A stretch of DNA of 34,489 nucleotides from an uncultured Bacteroidia bacterium (GTDB taxonomy: Bacteria; Bacteroidota; Bacteroidia; Bacteroidales; UBA932): assembly GCA_902789435.1 (NCBI GenBank), contig CADAOA010000010.1, positions 1 through 34,489 of the forward strand, written 5' to 3'. This document shows positions 28,501 through 34,358 of this stretch, one piece after another. Both the position numbers and the translations under genes were made by a program. Numbering within the stretch: position 1 is the stretch's first letter; the number at the start of each line of letters is the position of its first letter. The notes under the pieces are model-generated. The model had not been told where the DNA came from, searched no databases, and saw only the letters and a program-made list of their open reading frames with translations.

Positions 28501-28650
28501 AGCATTACTAATTATGCAACTGCATTGTTACAAAGTTTCTCGAATGATGAACGTATTACTATAGAAAAAAAGATTGATGAGGAAGTTTATAGAATGTATG
28601 GCCTATCTCAAGAAGATGTGAAAACTATAACGCATGTTATGCAGGGATAG
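25522..28650 (+). CDS. Eco57I/PglX-like N6-adenine DNA methyltransferase with switchable C-terminus
   Basis: 1042 aa. The N-terminal ~390 residues are the helical region found in Eco57I/PglX-type enzymes, ending in GKIFENLLEDNKDKGAFYTP. The SAM-binding motif I is DPAIGSGAF (453-461), and the catalytic motif IV is NPPY (660-663). After NPPY comes the target-recognition part (FITPDTFFS, then VSLVDLGFSVFDAPTV, and ALPIP before the helical end). It should methylate adenine in a specific sequence and mark self DNA against the PLD-helicase encoded 13 bp upstream. The 57-bp inverted repeat covers codons 645-663. Everything after residue 663 lies in the invertible segment, so this is one of two possible forms; the other would be 1033 aa. 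Confidence 0.88.
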   Translation: MKDQFKSIFDADYQGAGVFLDKVLKPLFGNKLEVLPVAENNPTDVSDEAMKKARIKKISRVANIAPTFNRKPMEVFDITLEDRVDITRARVGIQQIIRRGLFIQTHAFMLFHAEHPKGENWRFSYALKLGTIGSMTDAKRFTYLFGENMHCRTAIDRFFELTKGEITDQKILDAFNVEALSNEFFEEYRDKYAKFVWYITGKEFVKENGKWVEKTTGTPNKNLMRQFHNNDKAVRDYVKKMMGRITFLHFLQKKGWMKGDLNYMYNLFDRSNFQSNYLEAVLEPLFFGILNTKPKERTNLFKERGWNMSLLKEWKSFPYLNGGLFEEDEDDRLTVVFPKNYFINLFEFYSRFNFTVDENDPDDAEVGVDPEMLGKIFENLLEDNKDKGAFYTPKEIVRYMCQESLTAYLVGKTGYDEELIRAFVIHPYDEVERFDNQQQNAIYNALENVKICDPAIGSGAFPMGLLNELVRCEEALLGEREDDHQGRSGLKKYIIQNNIYGVDIEKGAIDIARLRFWLSIVVDEKEPSPLPNLDYKIMQGNSLLECYKGVDLCHLMEDEKNADGTRQLSFFDNVIQVTREELSAYLKSYFECAEHKEKVNLQRKIKATIQTHLSAQKISIDLSDIDIAGNDKFFLWHTWFSDVFNRPSDCEKGFDIVIGNPPYLFLSGKGSPVRRLINEGRIIDAERLQELLNSYGNKYPEVSQGCRDFYKWFYKMALNICKYGGILAFITPDTFFSMPKYLDLRTQLFQHSVISLVDLGFSVFDAPTVSSAICIVKKDLARTKSIYLSDVRPILNKDNRDQLYSIVKEVRKEIEVANNEICAYKHPIAKRLYDDPDFVGLGNYISFSEGEHDIQIEESLLSEYNAPGRVPVLIDSTMQRNGYVTKAYMLCNAVYQNRLHEGERCLVRKTGDTIVASLPYDSSFAVAHQNVYVAKDKAGMPIKFWMAVLNSTMLTFLYQNGLFGQKGRTMAQFRIYALNALPIPSSINKTFIRSITNYATALLQSFSNDERITIEKKIDEEVYRMYGLSQEDVKTITHVMQG
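27453..27509 (+). repeat. Left inverted repeat of the specificity switch (57 bp)
   Basis: Perfect inverse copy of 29776-29832. It encodes NRPSDCEKGFDIVIGNPPY of the methyltransferase, so the catalytic motif stays intact in either orientation. Inside are small dyads, CAATC-N8-GATTG and GATT-GGG-AATC, which could centre the recombinase site. Confidence 0.95.
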
Positions 28651-29775
28651 CCAAATCATTATTATTGTGCACTTTTTATAGTCTTGACGTCATCATCATT
28701 AAGTTTGTATAGTTGGAAAACTGCACTGTTAAGTTCCTCGGTGTGTTCCAATAACGAAGAAGATTCAATAGCAGAAACTATAGTCGCTATTTGCTCTTGG
28801 CGCTCTCGGTCGTCTGGTATGGGGAAAGAATTAATCATATCCTTTGTAAAAGTAATGCCTCCGCAAAAACTACTCGATGCGTACTTCGCTTTGATGTAGA
28901 AGATTGCCAGTTCTGAATTGATTATGCCACATAGCAAACGTAGGACGTCATTTGATTCGGAACAAATAACGAGAGTAGTTTTAGCAGGAAGATACTCATG
29001 ATCGTAATCAATAAAACCATCAAGGAGATTCAGCCCCTTGAATATTATTTTCTTAGAGAGAGACTTCGTGACATAAGAAGCCCCGAATGATTGTTTAAAA
29101 TCATCAATACTTACTACAGGATGAAGTATTTTATTCCCAAGATATGTCAACTCCTTTTCTCCCCAACGGCAGAAGAACTTCGATAACGTGCCAGTATTTA
29201 CAACCTTAAGATGAGTTGTAAGATCTACAACTCCAACTGCCTCCTTAACAAACGGAATGAGTTCATAAGCGTCATGGGTCGCACATGCTCCTTCACATTG
29301 TGCAAAGTTATCAAATCTACATTTAGAAGATGCCTCTATCTTTTCCACGAGACCCAAATATGGACTGAATAAGCTGTCGATCAAGAATGGTTTTGATATC
29401 GATGAACTTTTTGTTGTATTCATGTGTACAGGTTCGCCCTTTGCATTGAACTTGTATGCAGCGATAGATGCAGATTTGGGTTTAAAGAGGGTTATGATAG
29501 CATCGACCATCGCACTCTTAAATGTCTGGTTACCTGTGTGAGCTATAGAGTTCATCCGAGGAATCATACAAAACTCACGAAACTTGGCGCCAAAAGGTCT
29601 TGAAAGCCATTTGTCAGGAGTTATGAAGCATAGATACCCATTCGGGCATAAACGAAGACCTTGCTCCATAAAGGCCATATAAATATCCCAGTTACCCTTT
29701 ATGTATTTGTATGTCTTGGCAATATAAGCCCTCATTTCTTCTTGCCCCAATATAGTCATCGTTTCAGAATCAATA
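27510..29775. other. Invertible DNA segment (2266 bp) carrying two methyltransferase C-terminal cassettes
   Basis: The segment is bounded by the 57-bp inverted repeats. It holds the expressed cassette on the plus strand (27510-28650) and a silent one on the minus strand (28662-29775), tail to tail with 11 bp between. Inversion joins 1988 nt of fixed 5' coding sequence (25522-27509) to 1114 nt of the other cassette, 3102 nt or 1034 codons, in frame and ending at the stop codon at 28662-28664. Confidence 0.88.
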
Positions 29776-29832
29776 TACGGCGGATTCCCAATCACAATGT
29801 CAAAGCCTTTTTCGCAATCAGAGGGACGATTG
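28662..29832 (-). CDS. Silent alternative C-terminal (specificity) cassette of the methyltransferase, no start of its own
   Basis: Reading from the repeat (29832) the frame encodes NRPSDCEKGFDIVIGNPPY and then a different target-recognition region of 370 residues. It shares landmarks with the active cassette: CFITPDKWLS after NPPY, SFPIP before the end, and a DVKTI tail. The frame stays open upstream to an ATG at 29921, but those ~30 residues are the recombinase 3' end read in another frame and have no promoter, so the cassette is probably not translated in this orientation. The middle sequences of the two cassettes differ strongly, as expected for different DNA targets. It would become the 3' end of the methyltransferase after inversion. 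Confidence 0.85.
29776..29832 (-). repeat. Right inverted repeat of the specificity switch (57 bp)
   Basis: Perfect inverse copy of 27453-27509. Its outer 15 bases also encode the last residues (QSSL) and the stop codon of the recombinase gene in another frame. Confidence 0.95.
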
Positions 29833-30426
29833 CTTACGAAGCCGCAAGAGAAGTCTGTATATGGTTGCCAGATGAACTTTATAGATTGTGGCCAGTTCTT
29901 TCGCAGGAGTCCCAGATTCAAAAGACTCCATTATATCATTTTCGTGGCCGCTTAACTTATGGTATTTGTTGTGACTACCAAGAATACGCCCCAGTTTTAT
30001 CCCCTCCGCCTTTTTTCTTGCTAAGGCTTCCTTTGTCCTCTGGCTAATAAGGTTACGCTCGATTTCAGCAGAGAGGCCAAAAGCGAAAGCCAAAACTTTA
30101 CTTTGAATGTCTTCGCCAAGTCGGTAGTTGTCTTTGATTGTCCAAACTTTGCATTCTTTTGTCATACAGATATTAAGGATTTCCATAATCATAAAAAGGT
30201 TTCTACCTAGCCTAGAGAGTTCTGCGCAGATAATAAGGTCATCTTTTTGAACTCTCTTAAGGAGTTTCCCCAATTCTCTTTTGTTGTAATTTTTTGTACC
30301 ACTGATGGTTTCTTCAATCCAGCCGTCAATTATCAACTTGTTGTTTTTGCAGAAATTGTTGATTTCGAAGCGCTGATTTTCAACAGTTTGTTTGTCGCTG
30401 CTGACTCTTATATAACCGTAAATCAT
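29818..30426 (-). CDS. Serine recombinase (Pin/resolvase type), probable invertase of the switch
   Basis: 202 aa. The resolvase N-terminal domain starts MIYGYIRVSSDKQTVENQR, with catalytic Ser9 after Arg7, and has the family block ELSRLGRNLFMIMEIL with its two active-site arginines. SAEIERNLISQRTKEALARKK is the long helix before the DNA-binding part, and GTPAKELATIYKVHLATIYRLL is a C-terminal helix-turn-helix. The length matches Pin/Hin invertases. It lies immediately outside the invertible segment and its stop codon is inside the right repeat, so inversion leaves it intact. It most likely flips the methyltransferase cassettes. No obvious -7 box precedes it; the region is AT-rich (30427-30480). 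No enhancer site was searched for by computation. Confidence 0.9.
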   Translation of the reverse strand: MIYGYIRVSSDKQTVENQRFEINNFCKNNKLIIDGWIEETISGTKNYNKRELGKLLKRVQKDDLIICAELSRLGRNLFMIMEILNICMTKECKVWTIKDNYRLGEDIQSKVLAFAFGLSAEIERNLISQRTKEALARKKAEGIKLGRILGSHNKYHKLSGHENDIMESFESGTPAKELATIYKVHLATIYRLLLRLRKQSSL

Positions 30427-30574
30427 ATTATATTATATTAGTTAAAGTATATTTTTTATGGGTTTTATGAATAACGGTTAAAAGAAGTATTTAAAAAAGG
30501 GGATGATATGGCAACAACAATTGAAATCAGCTCATCAGAAAACCTTCTTGACGATAAATGTCAAATCAAAGCTG

Positions 30575-30582
30575 TACTTTTG
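30575..30582 (+). promoter_or_regulatory. -7 element of the CoiA-like gene
   Basis: TACTTTTG matches TAnnTTTG and places the transcript start near 30589, which excludes the upstream ATG at 30558 as a start. Confidence 0.45.
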
Positions 30583-30608
30583 CGCCAATGTGGTTAATTT
30601 CGGTAGTT

Positions 30609-31490
30609 ATGGGAAATTTGTTGATAGAAATAGCTTACGACAAAAACAAAAACATAGTGTTCGCTAACAATGCCATTAAGGGCAAGAAGTATTTCTGCCC
30701 AGAGTGTAAAGAAGAGCTGGTATTTAAGAACAGCGGTAAAACAGGGCCAGGCTCCCGCTGCCCTCATTTTGCTCACAAAGGTGGTAGTGCGCACAACTGT
30801 GAGCCAGAGTCCGTTTTACACGCCGCTTTTAAGAACGAAACGGCAAAGTTTTTAAGGAGTTGTCTTGCTGAGAATAAGAGCTTTGATATTAAATGGACTT
30901 GTTCTAATTGTGGTTACCCATATTCAGGAAACTTGCTTTTCATTGCAAGGTCTATTGAAGTGGAATATAATTTAAAAGTCTGTAAGCCTGACATTGCCTT
31001 GCTTGATGATGCAGGTAAAGTGAGGATTGCCGTTGAGATTGTAAATACCCATCCGCCAAGAGAGGACACATTAACATACTATAAGGACAACGGTATTGTT
31101 TTGATTCAGTATAATGTTGTGGAAGAAGACTTATTAAATATTGAAAATAAACTAAAAACTCCAGATTCTGTATCTCTTTGCACAAAGAGTTCATGCAAAG
31201 CCTTTAATATTGCAGAGATTCAACGATCTTTAAAAGCTATTCCATATATTTGCCCTAAATGTAATGATCGAAAATTTGCTCTTCTCTATGTTCAGAACAC
31301 AGCCCTTTTTACAAACACAGATTGGCTTGAAAGGGAAGATGAACATATGATTACAGATAACAACCTAGAGCCAAATCTTTTCAAATACAAAGGTATTGTA
31401 GACCCAAATACAGGTGAATTTGTTAGTACGTTTGTTTCTAATTGTAAATGCGATGCTGTTTATTGTTTATTGCAGAGGAAAGTAAAGTAA
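30609..31490 (+). CDS. CoiA-like nuclease-fold protein with zinc ribbons
   Basis: 293 aa from ATG 30609 (the frame opens at 30558, upstream of the probable transcript start). An N-terminal zinc-ribbon-like CPEC (YFCPECKEELVF) is followed by RCPHFAH. Then ESVLHAAFKNETAKFL and a nuclease-like core VCKPDIALLDDAGKVRIAVEIVNTHPP follow. This is the PD-(D/E)xK pattern of the CoiA family, but with ExV instead of ExK. More Cys pairs appear (CSNCGYPY near 115, CPKCNDRK near 230). CoiA acts in competence; relatives in Bacteroidales are often near mobile elements. Activity here is uncertain because the Lys is missing. It lies between the recombinase and the hip operon. Confidence 0.65.
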   Translation: MGNLLIEIAYDKNKNIVFANNAIKGKKYFCPECKEELVFKNSGKTGPGSRCPHFAHKGGSAHNCEPESVLHAAFKNETAKFLRSCLAENKSFDIKWTCSNCGYPYSGNLLFIARSIEVEYNLKVCKPDIALLDDAGKVRIAVEIVNTHPPREDTLTYYKDNGIVLIQYNVVEEDLLNIENKLKTPDSVSLCTKSSCKAFNIAEIQRSLKAIPYICPKCNDRKFALLYVQNTALFTNTDWLEREDEHMITDNNLEPNLFKYKGIVDPNTGEFVSTFVSNCKCDAVYCLLQRKVK

Positions 31491-31598
31491 ACTACTCCTC
31501 AGAGTTTACCACCTCGTTTATTGCATCCAGCCAACAACGCAGGATTTAGTTAGAGGATTATATCCTATCGAACGCAATCGCATTTTCTTGACTATTTT

Positions 31599-31641
31599 TA
31601 CATCCGTTGTGATGTATTTTTGTTTTTATTTCTTATATTTG
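31599..31641 (+). promoter_or_regulatory. hipBST promoter and candidate operator
   Basis: TATATTTG (31634-31641) is an exact -7 match, 19 bases before the hipB start. The dyad TACATC-N6-GATGTA (31599-31616) overlaps the region where the -33 element would lie, a fitting place for HipB to repress. Confidence 0.5.
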
Positions 31642-31660
31642 CATCCAAGCGAATGTAATT

Positions 31661-31867
31661 ATGAGCAGAAATATCATATCTTCAACATTGAAAGCACTGC
31701 GGAAGGAGCATCGCCTGACGCAAGTAGATTTGGCCATGAAATCCGGAGTTGGCCTGAACTTCGTGCGAGAATTGGAACAAGGAAAGACCACAGTGCGGAT
31801 GGACAAGGTGGCCCAGGTATTTGATCTGTTCGGATACGAACTGGTTCCTCAAAAGAAAGTGAAATGA
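31661..31867 (+). CDS. hipB: HipB-like XRE antitoxin / repressor
   Basis: 68 aa, almost entirely a helix-turn-helix domain (LTQVDLAMKSGVGLNFVRELEQG, about 19-41, then TVRMDKVAQVFDLFGYEL). This is the HipB pattern. It should bind its own promoter and help hold the kinase in check. The stop codon overlaps the start of the next gene (ATGA at 31864-31867), so the pair is translationally coupled. Confidence 0.9.
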   Translation: MSRNIISSTLKALRKEHRLTQVDLAMKSGVGLNFVRELEQGKTTVRMDKVAQVFDLFGYELVPQKKVK

Positions 31868-32196
31868 AAACAGCATTGATTGAATACAAAGGGAAGGCGG
31901 CTGGAATCTTGAAAGAGACAGATGAAGGCTATGAGTACCTTTATGATACAGCGTATCTTTCCCATGCTGAGGCAAAACCCGTCAGCCTTACCCTTCCTTT
32001 GACGGAAGAGCCATACAAATCTCCGGTTCTATTTCCGTTCTTTGACGGGCTCATTCCAGAGGGCTGGCTTCTGGATGTTGCCCTGCGCAATACGGACATA
32101 AGCGAACTGGACAGGTTCTCCCTTCTGCTTCTCTGCTGTAAAGACTGCATTGGCGCAGTCAGTGTTATTCCGATAAAGGAGGATGGTGATGAGTAA
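31864..32196 (+). CDS. hipS: HipS-like protein (separate HipA N-terminal subdomain)
   Basis: 110 aa matching only the N-subdomain 1 of HipA: KAAGILKETDEGYEYLYD, LTLPLTEEPYKS, and FFDGLIPEGWLLD, which is the family core. In canonical HipA this is fused to the kinase; here it is a separate gene between hipB and the kinase. In the known E. coli HipBST system the small HipS is the main antitoxin. By analogy this is the likely role. It overlaps hipB by 4 bp and hipT by 8 bp. Confidence 0.87.
   Translation: MKTALIEYKGKAAGILKETDEGYEYLYDTAYLSHAEAKPVSLTLPLTEEPYKSPVLFPFFDGLIPEGWLLDVALRNTDISELDRFSLLLLCCKDCIGAVSVIPIKEDGDE
32175..32182 (+). promoter_or_regulatory. Strong Shine-Dalgarno that sets the hipT start
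   Basis: AAAGGAGG ends directly against an ATG at 32183 but six bases before the ATG at 32189. The spacing favours 32189. So strong a site is unusual for this phylum. Confidence 0.6.
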
Positions 32197-33130
32197 GTGT
32201 TTATTCTGCTATAAGGAACTCGGCCCCGAAGAGGTTGATTTCCATAAGTCTTGTTGTCGGAAGTTCTTTGGTACAGAAACGGCCCCCGTTTTGGACTATA
32301 CCCGTGAAGAGATGGACGACTTGGCCGCCCAGATTATCAAGTCTCAAACAACGTTGACCGGTGTCCAGCCCAAACTGTCTTTGAATCTCGATAAGCATAG
32401 GAATTCCAGTAAACTTACAATTGTGGGTCTCTGGGGAGGCTACATTTTCAAGCCTCAGACGGAGTTATTCGCGATGCTGCCCGAGAACGAGGACCTTACA
32501 ATGCACCTAGCCGAAATCGCCAGACTGAAGATTGTTCCCCATACACTCATACGTATGAAGGACGGCAGCATCGGCTATCTGACCAAGCGGATTGACCGGA
32601 CAAAAAACGGGGAGAAAATCGCGATGGAGGATATGTGCCAATTGACAGAACGTCAAACTGAGCATAAATACAGGAGTTCATACGAGCAGATTGGAAAAGC
32701 CATCCGAAAGTACTCCGCCTTCCCTCAATTGGATATGGTGGACTTCCTGGAGTTGGTGTATTTCTCCTGGCTCACCGGAAACAACGATATGCATCTGAAG
32801 AACTTCTCCCTATATTCTCCTGCCGGCGAACATGTTCTAACTCCTGCATACGATCTGTTGAGCGCAGCCGTAAGCAATCCTGCCGATGACGAAGAATTGG
32901 CCTTGAACCTTAATGGAAAAAAGAAACACATTACGGATTCCGATTTCATAACTGCATTCAAGACCTGCGGCGTTCCAGAAATCGTGTTCAGCAGAATCAA
33001 GAAGAAGTATCTTGACCTTCTCCCTAAGTTTGAACAGGAAATACAGAATTCTTTCCTCTCAGAAGAACTCAAGACAGCGTACATTGATCTCCTTCACAGG
33101 AGAATAAACAATCAAATAAAAGAGTATTAA
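32189..33130 (+). CDS. hipT: HipT-like serine/threonine kinase toxin (HipA C-terminal part)
   Basis: 313 aa from ATG 32189. An N-terminal Cys/His cluster (CLFCYKEL...DFHKSCCRKFFG, 4-28) may bind zinc. The Gly-rich loop region reads TTLTGVQPK (54-62). ATP-binding Lys88 is in YIFKPQ, the catalytic loop is NDMHLKN (Asp200, Asn205), and the metal-binding Asp222 is in AYDLLSA. HipA/HipT kinases phosphorylate aminoacyl-tRNA synthetases (HipA GltX, HipT TrpS) and stop growth. The loop has T-x-T where E. coli HipT has two regulatory serines, so autophosphorylation may differ. It lacks the N-subdomain, supplied by HipS. A small exported protein gene begins 1 bp after its stop. Confidence 0.9.
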   Translation: MSKCLFCYKELGPEEVDFHKSCCRKFFGTETAPVLDYTREEMDDLAAQIIKSQTTLTGVQPKLSLNLDKHRNSSKLTIVGLWGGYIFKPQTELFAMLPENEDLTMHLAEIARLKIVPHTLIRMKDGSIGYLTKRIDRTKNGEKIAMEDMCQLTERQTEHKYRSSYEQIGKAIRKYSAFPQLDMVDFLELVYFSWLTGNNDMHLKNFSLYSPAGEHVLTPAYDLLSAAVSNPADDEELALNLNGKKKHITDSDFITAFKTCGVPEIVFSRIKKKYLDLLPKFEQEIQNSFLSEELKTAYIDLLHRRINNQIKEY

Positions 33131-33131
33131 T

Positions 33132-33551
33132 ATGAAGCGAATCTTTCTTTTTATGGCGCTGATGGTTGCCGCAGTGATGGCAACGGCGCAGAAGGCAGAA
33201 GCACAGACACAAACTGTTCAGCAGTCCGTCGCTGAGCAGCAGTATTATAAGTATATCATTGTATCCATAACAGGGAATATAAAGAGTGAGGGAATAAAGG
33301 TAGATGTAGACAATGGTCAATCTGTAGACAGGTTGAAGGATAAAGATGGAAAGAAGATGACATTTAAAACACCTGCTGCCGTTCTTATGTATTTTTTGTC
33401 TGAAGGATGGGAGATGTATGTTAGTGGCTCATCTACTTCTGGAGGTTCGACTAGCGGTTATGGTAGCGTTAGTACTGCGCCATATTGGATTATGAGAAAG
33501 CCTTGTACAAAGGAAGAGTTTGATACCACTGTCAAAACCGGCATAAAATAG
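33132..33551 (+). CDS. Small exported protein coupled to the hip operon
   Basis: 139 aa. A signal peptide (MKRIFLFMALMVAAVMATA, cleavage near AQKAEAQ) predicts export. The mature part has a compact domain (YKYIIVSITGNIKSEGI, then AAVLMYFLSEGWEMYV) and a Gly/Ser/Thr-rich linker (SGSSTSGGSTSGYGSV). The central pattern, a variable followed by a 'main strand, loop, LSEGWEM' shape, resembles small DUF4177-like folds, but I cannot assign it. It starts one base after the hipT stop, so it is almost certainly co-transcribed. Whether it has any link to HipBST is unknown. Confidence 0.75.
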   Translation: MKRIFLFMALMVAAVMATAQKAEAQTQTVQQSVAEQQYYKYIIVSITGNIKSEGIKVDVDNGQSVDRLKDKDGKKMTFKTPAAVLMYFLSEGWEMYVSGSSTSGGSTSGYGSVSTAPYWIMRKPCTKEEFDTTVKTGIK

Positions 33552-33571
33552 GCACGAATTCGGATTTAGTG

Positions 33572-33591
33572 TTTGTCCGAGGGCGGACAAA
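33572..33591. terminator. Hairpin after the hip operon (weak terminator or mRNA end)
   Basis: Perfect 8-bp stem TTTGTCCG / CGGACAAA with loop AGGG, 20 bases after the exported-protein stop. There is no U-tract after it, so termination would need help or the hairpin may only protect the mRNA end. Confidence 0.4.
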
Positions 33592-33617
33592 TCACACATT
33601 CCCTAAAGGCAAAAAGT

Positions 33618-33647
33618 TTTGGTATTTCCTGCTTTCTATTATCTTTG
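33618..33647 (+). promoter_or_regulatory. Consensus promoter for the downstream short transcript
   Basis: TTTG (33618-33621) and TATCTTTG (33640-33647) match both the -33 and -7 consensus, 18 bases apart. This is the best-matching promoter in the window. Confidence 0.7.
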
Positions 33648-33656
33648 CCCCAGACA

Positions 33657-33746
33657 ATGGCAACTGGAAATATGTCAGCGGATTGTTCGCAGAAGAAGAT
33701 TTCTCCGTTACCCTATGTCCAAAAGGTGCTATCCGAAGATGTATAA
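33657..33746 (+). CDS. Micro-ORF 1 of the short transcript (29 aa, hypothetical)
   Basis: Starts MATGNMSADCSQKK and continues ISPLPYVQKVLSEDV. The ATG lies about 10 bases after the -7 box, so it would be nearly leaderless. It overlaps micro-ORF 2 by 8 bases (ATGTATAA). No recognised family; the peptide looks protein-like rather than random but this is only an impression. Confidence 0.3.
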   Translation: MATGNMSADCSQKKISPLPYVQKVLSEDV

Positions 33747-33880
33747 TGCGTTTGAGTATAGCAGAAATGCTATAACTCGTCGGAGTATTATCCTTTGAGA
33801 GTTTTGGGAAGTAGCTGTGTCAATTCCCTTGCCCGATCGGGTTCCAACATTGTCTAACTGCTGTTGGAGGCTCATAAACC

Positions 33881-33929
33881 AACCAGACTATCTTCAATGC
33901 GGAAAGGAATAGATAGTCTGGTTTTTTTT
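33881..33929 (+). terminator. Strong intrinsic terminator of the short transcript
   Basis: 13-bp perfect stem, AACCAGACTATCT (33881-33893) with AGATAGTCTGGTT (33911-33923), a 17-base loop, then a run of eight Ts. Confidence 0.75.
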
Positions 33930-34010
33930 GATATTGACTTGTCTTTTTACCTTCAACCTGTATGTTAGTGTTCCTTTCGTTTTGTATTGTTTCCGTTTTC
34001 CATAAGGTAC

Positions 34011-34358
34011 TCATAGCTTAAAGACAAATGGATTATAGCTCACCCTATAATCTTCATCTAGCAAAGACACATTTCTCAGAGTTGTAGTATGTCCCTTGTG
34101 GTTTTCAAGGAATTCCTCAAAATGAGCCCCAGAATGAACATGACCCGAAAGAACAAGTCTGATATCTCTTTCATAAAGTATGTCTGCAAGCACTTTACTT
34201 CCAAAGTGTGACATATAGTTATACCCTCGTTGGAGAATGGAATATGCAGAATACAGCTCTTCTTCGTTCTTATAAAAAGCCCATCCCCTTTGACCGTCTC
34301 GATGGATTTGTCGCGACAGTGTCGAAACAATCTTGGGAGATTGTTTTTCAACAAAATT
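34011..34358 (-). pseudogene. 5'-truncated metallophosphatase remnant
   Basis: Open frame of 116 codons without a good start (the only ATG, at 34214, leaves 67 residues). Its end carries the last motif of calcineurin-type metallophosphatases, LVLSGHVHSG, followed by NVSLLDEDYRVSYNPF, a C-terminus typical of Bacteroidales members. The motifs that build the rest of the metal site (DxH, GDxxD, GNH[DE]) should lie upstream but are absent; the frame ends at a stop at 34359-34361. I infer a gene that lost its 5' two-thirds, probably when the flanking DNA to the right was acquired. Confidence 0.6.

Larger units (their letters stand above)
33650..33930 (+). ncRNA. Candidate short structured transcript with micro-ORFs (unrecognised)
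   Basis: The longest gene-poor stretch of the window (33552-34010). Between a consensus promoter and a U-tract terminator lies about 280 nt with no known gene. It contains a hairpin GAGTATAGCA-GAAA-TGCTATAACTC (one bulge), the palindrome CCCGATCGGG (33832-33841), and a TCCAACA/TGTTGGA stem. Three micro-ORFs chain through it: 33657-33746 (29 aa), 33739-33798 (19 aa) and 33795-33857 (20 aa, TTG start). It may be a regulatory RNA, a leader with coupled peptides, or a frameshifted remnant of a small gene. I cannot match it to a known RNA family. Confidence 0.4.

Noticed and set aside
29833..29921. N-terminal extension of the silent methyltransferase cassette to the ATG at 29921
   Set aside because: It is the recombinase 3' end read in another frame; the cassette proper begins in the repeat at 29832.
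22110..30426. BREX or DISARM locus
   Set aside because: The methyltransferase is PglX-like and there is a PLD domain, but no pglZ, brxL, brxC, drmA or drmB gene is present.
30509..30667. 52-codon frame overlapping the CoiA-like start, with a purine-rich upstream stretch
   Set aside because: It contains the -7 element of the CoiA-like gene and continues into that gene in another frame.
33569..33775. 68-codon frame after the hip operon
   Set aside because: It crosses a consensus promoter and a hairpin and has no protein-family signal.
34076..34354. 92-codon frame on the minus strand near the window end
   Set aside because: A different frame of the same strand carries the metallophosphatase motif SGHVHSG; this one is its shadow.
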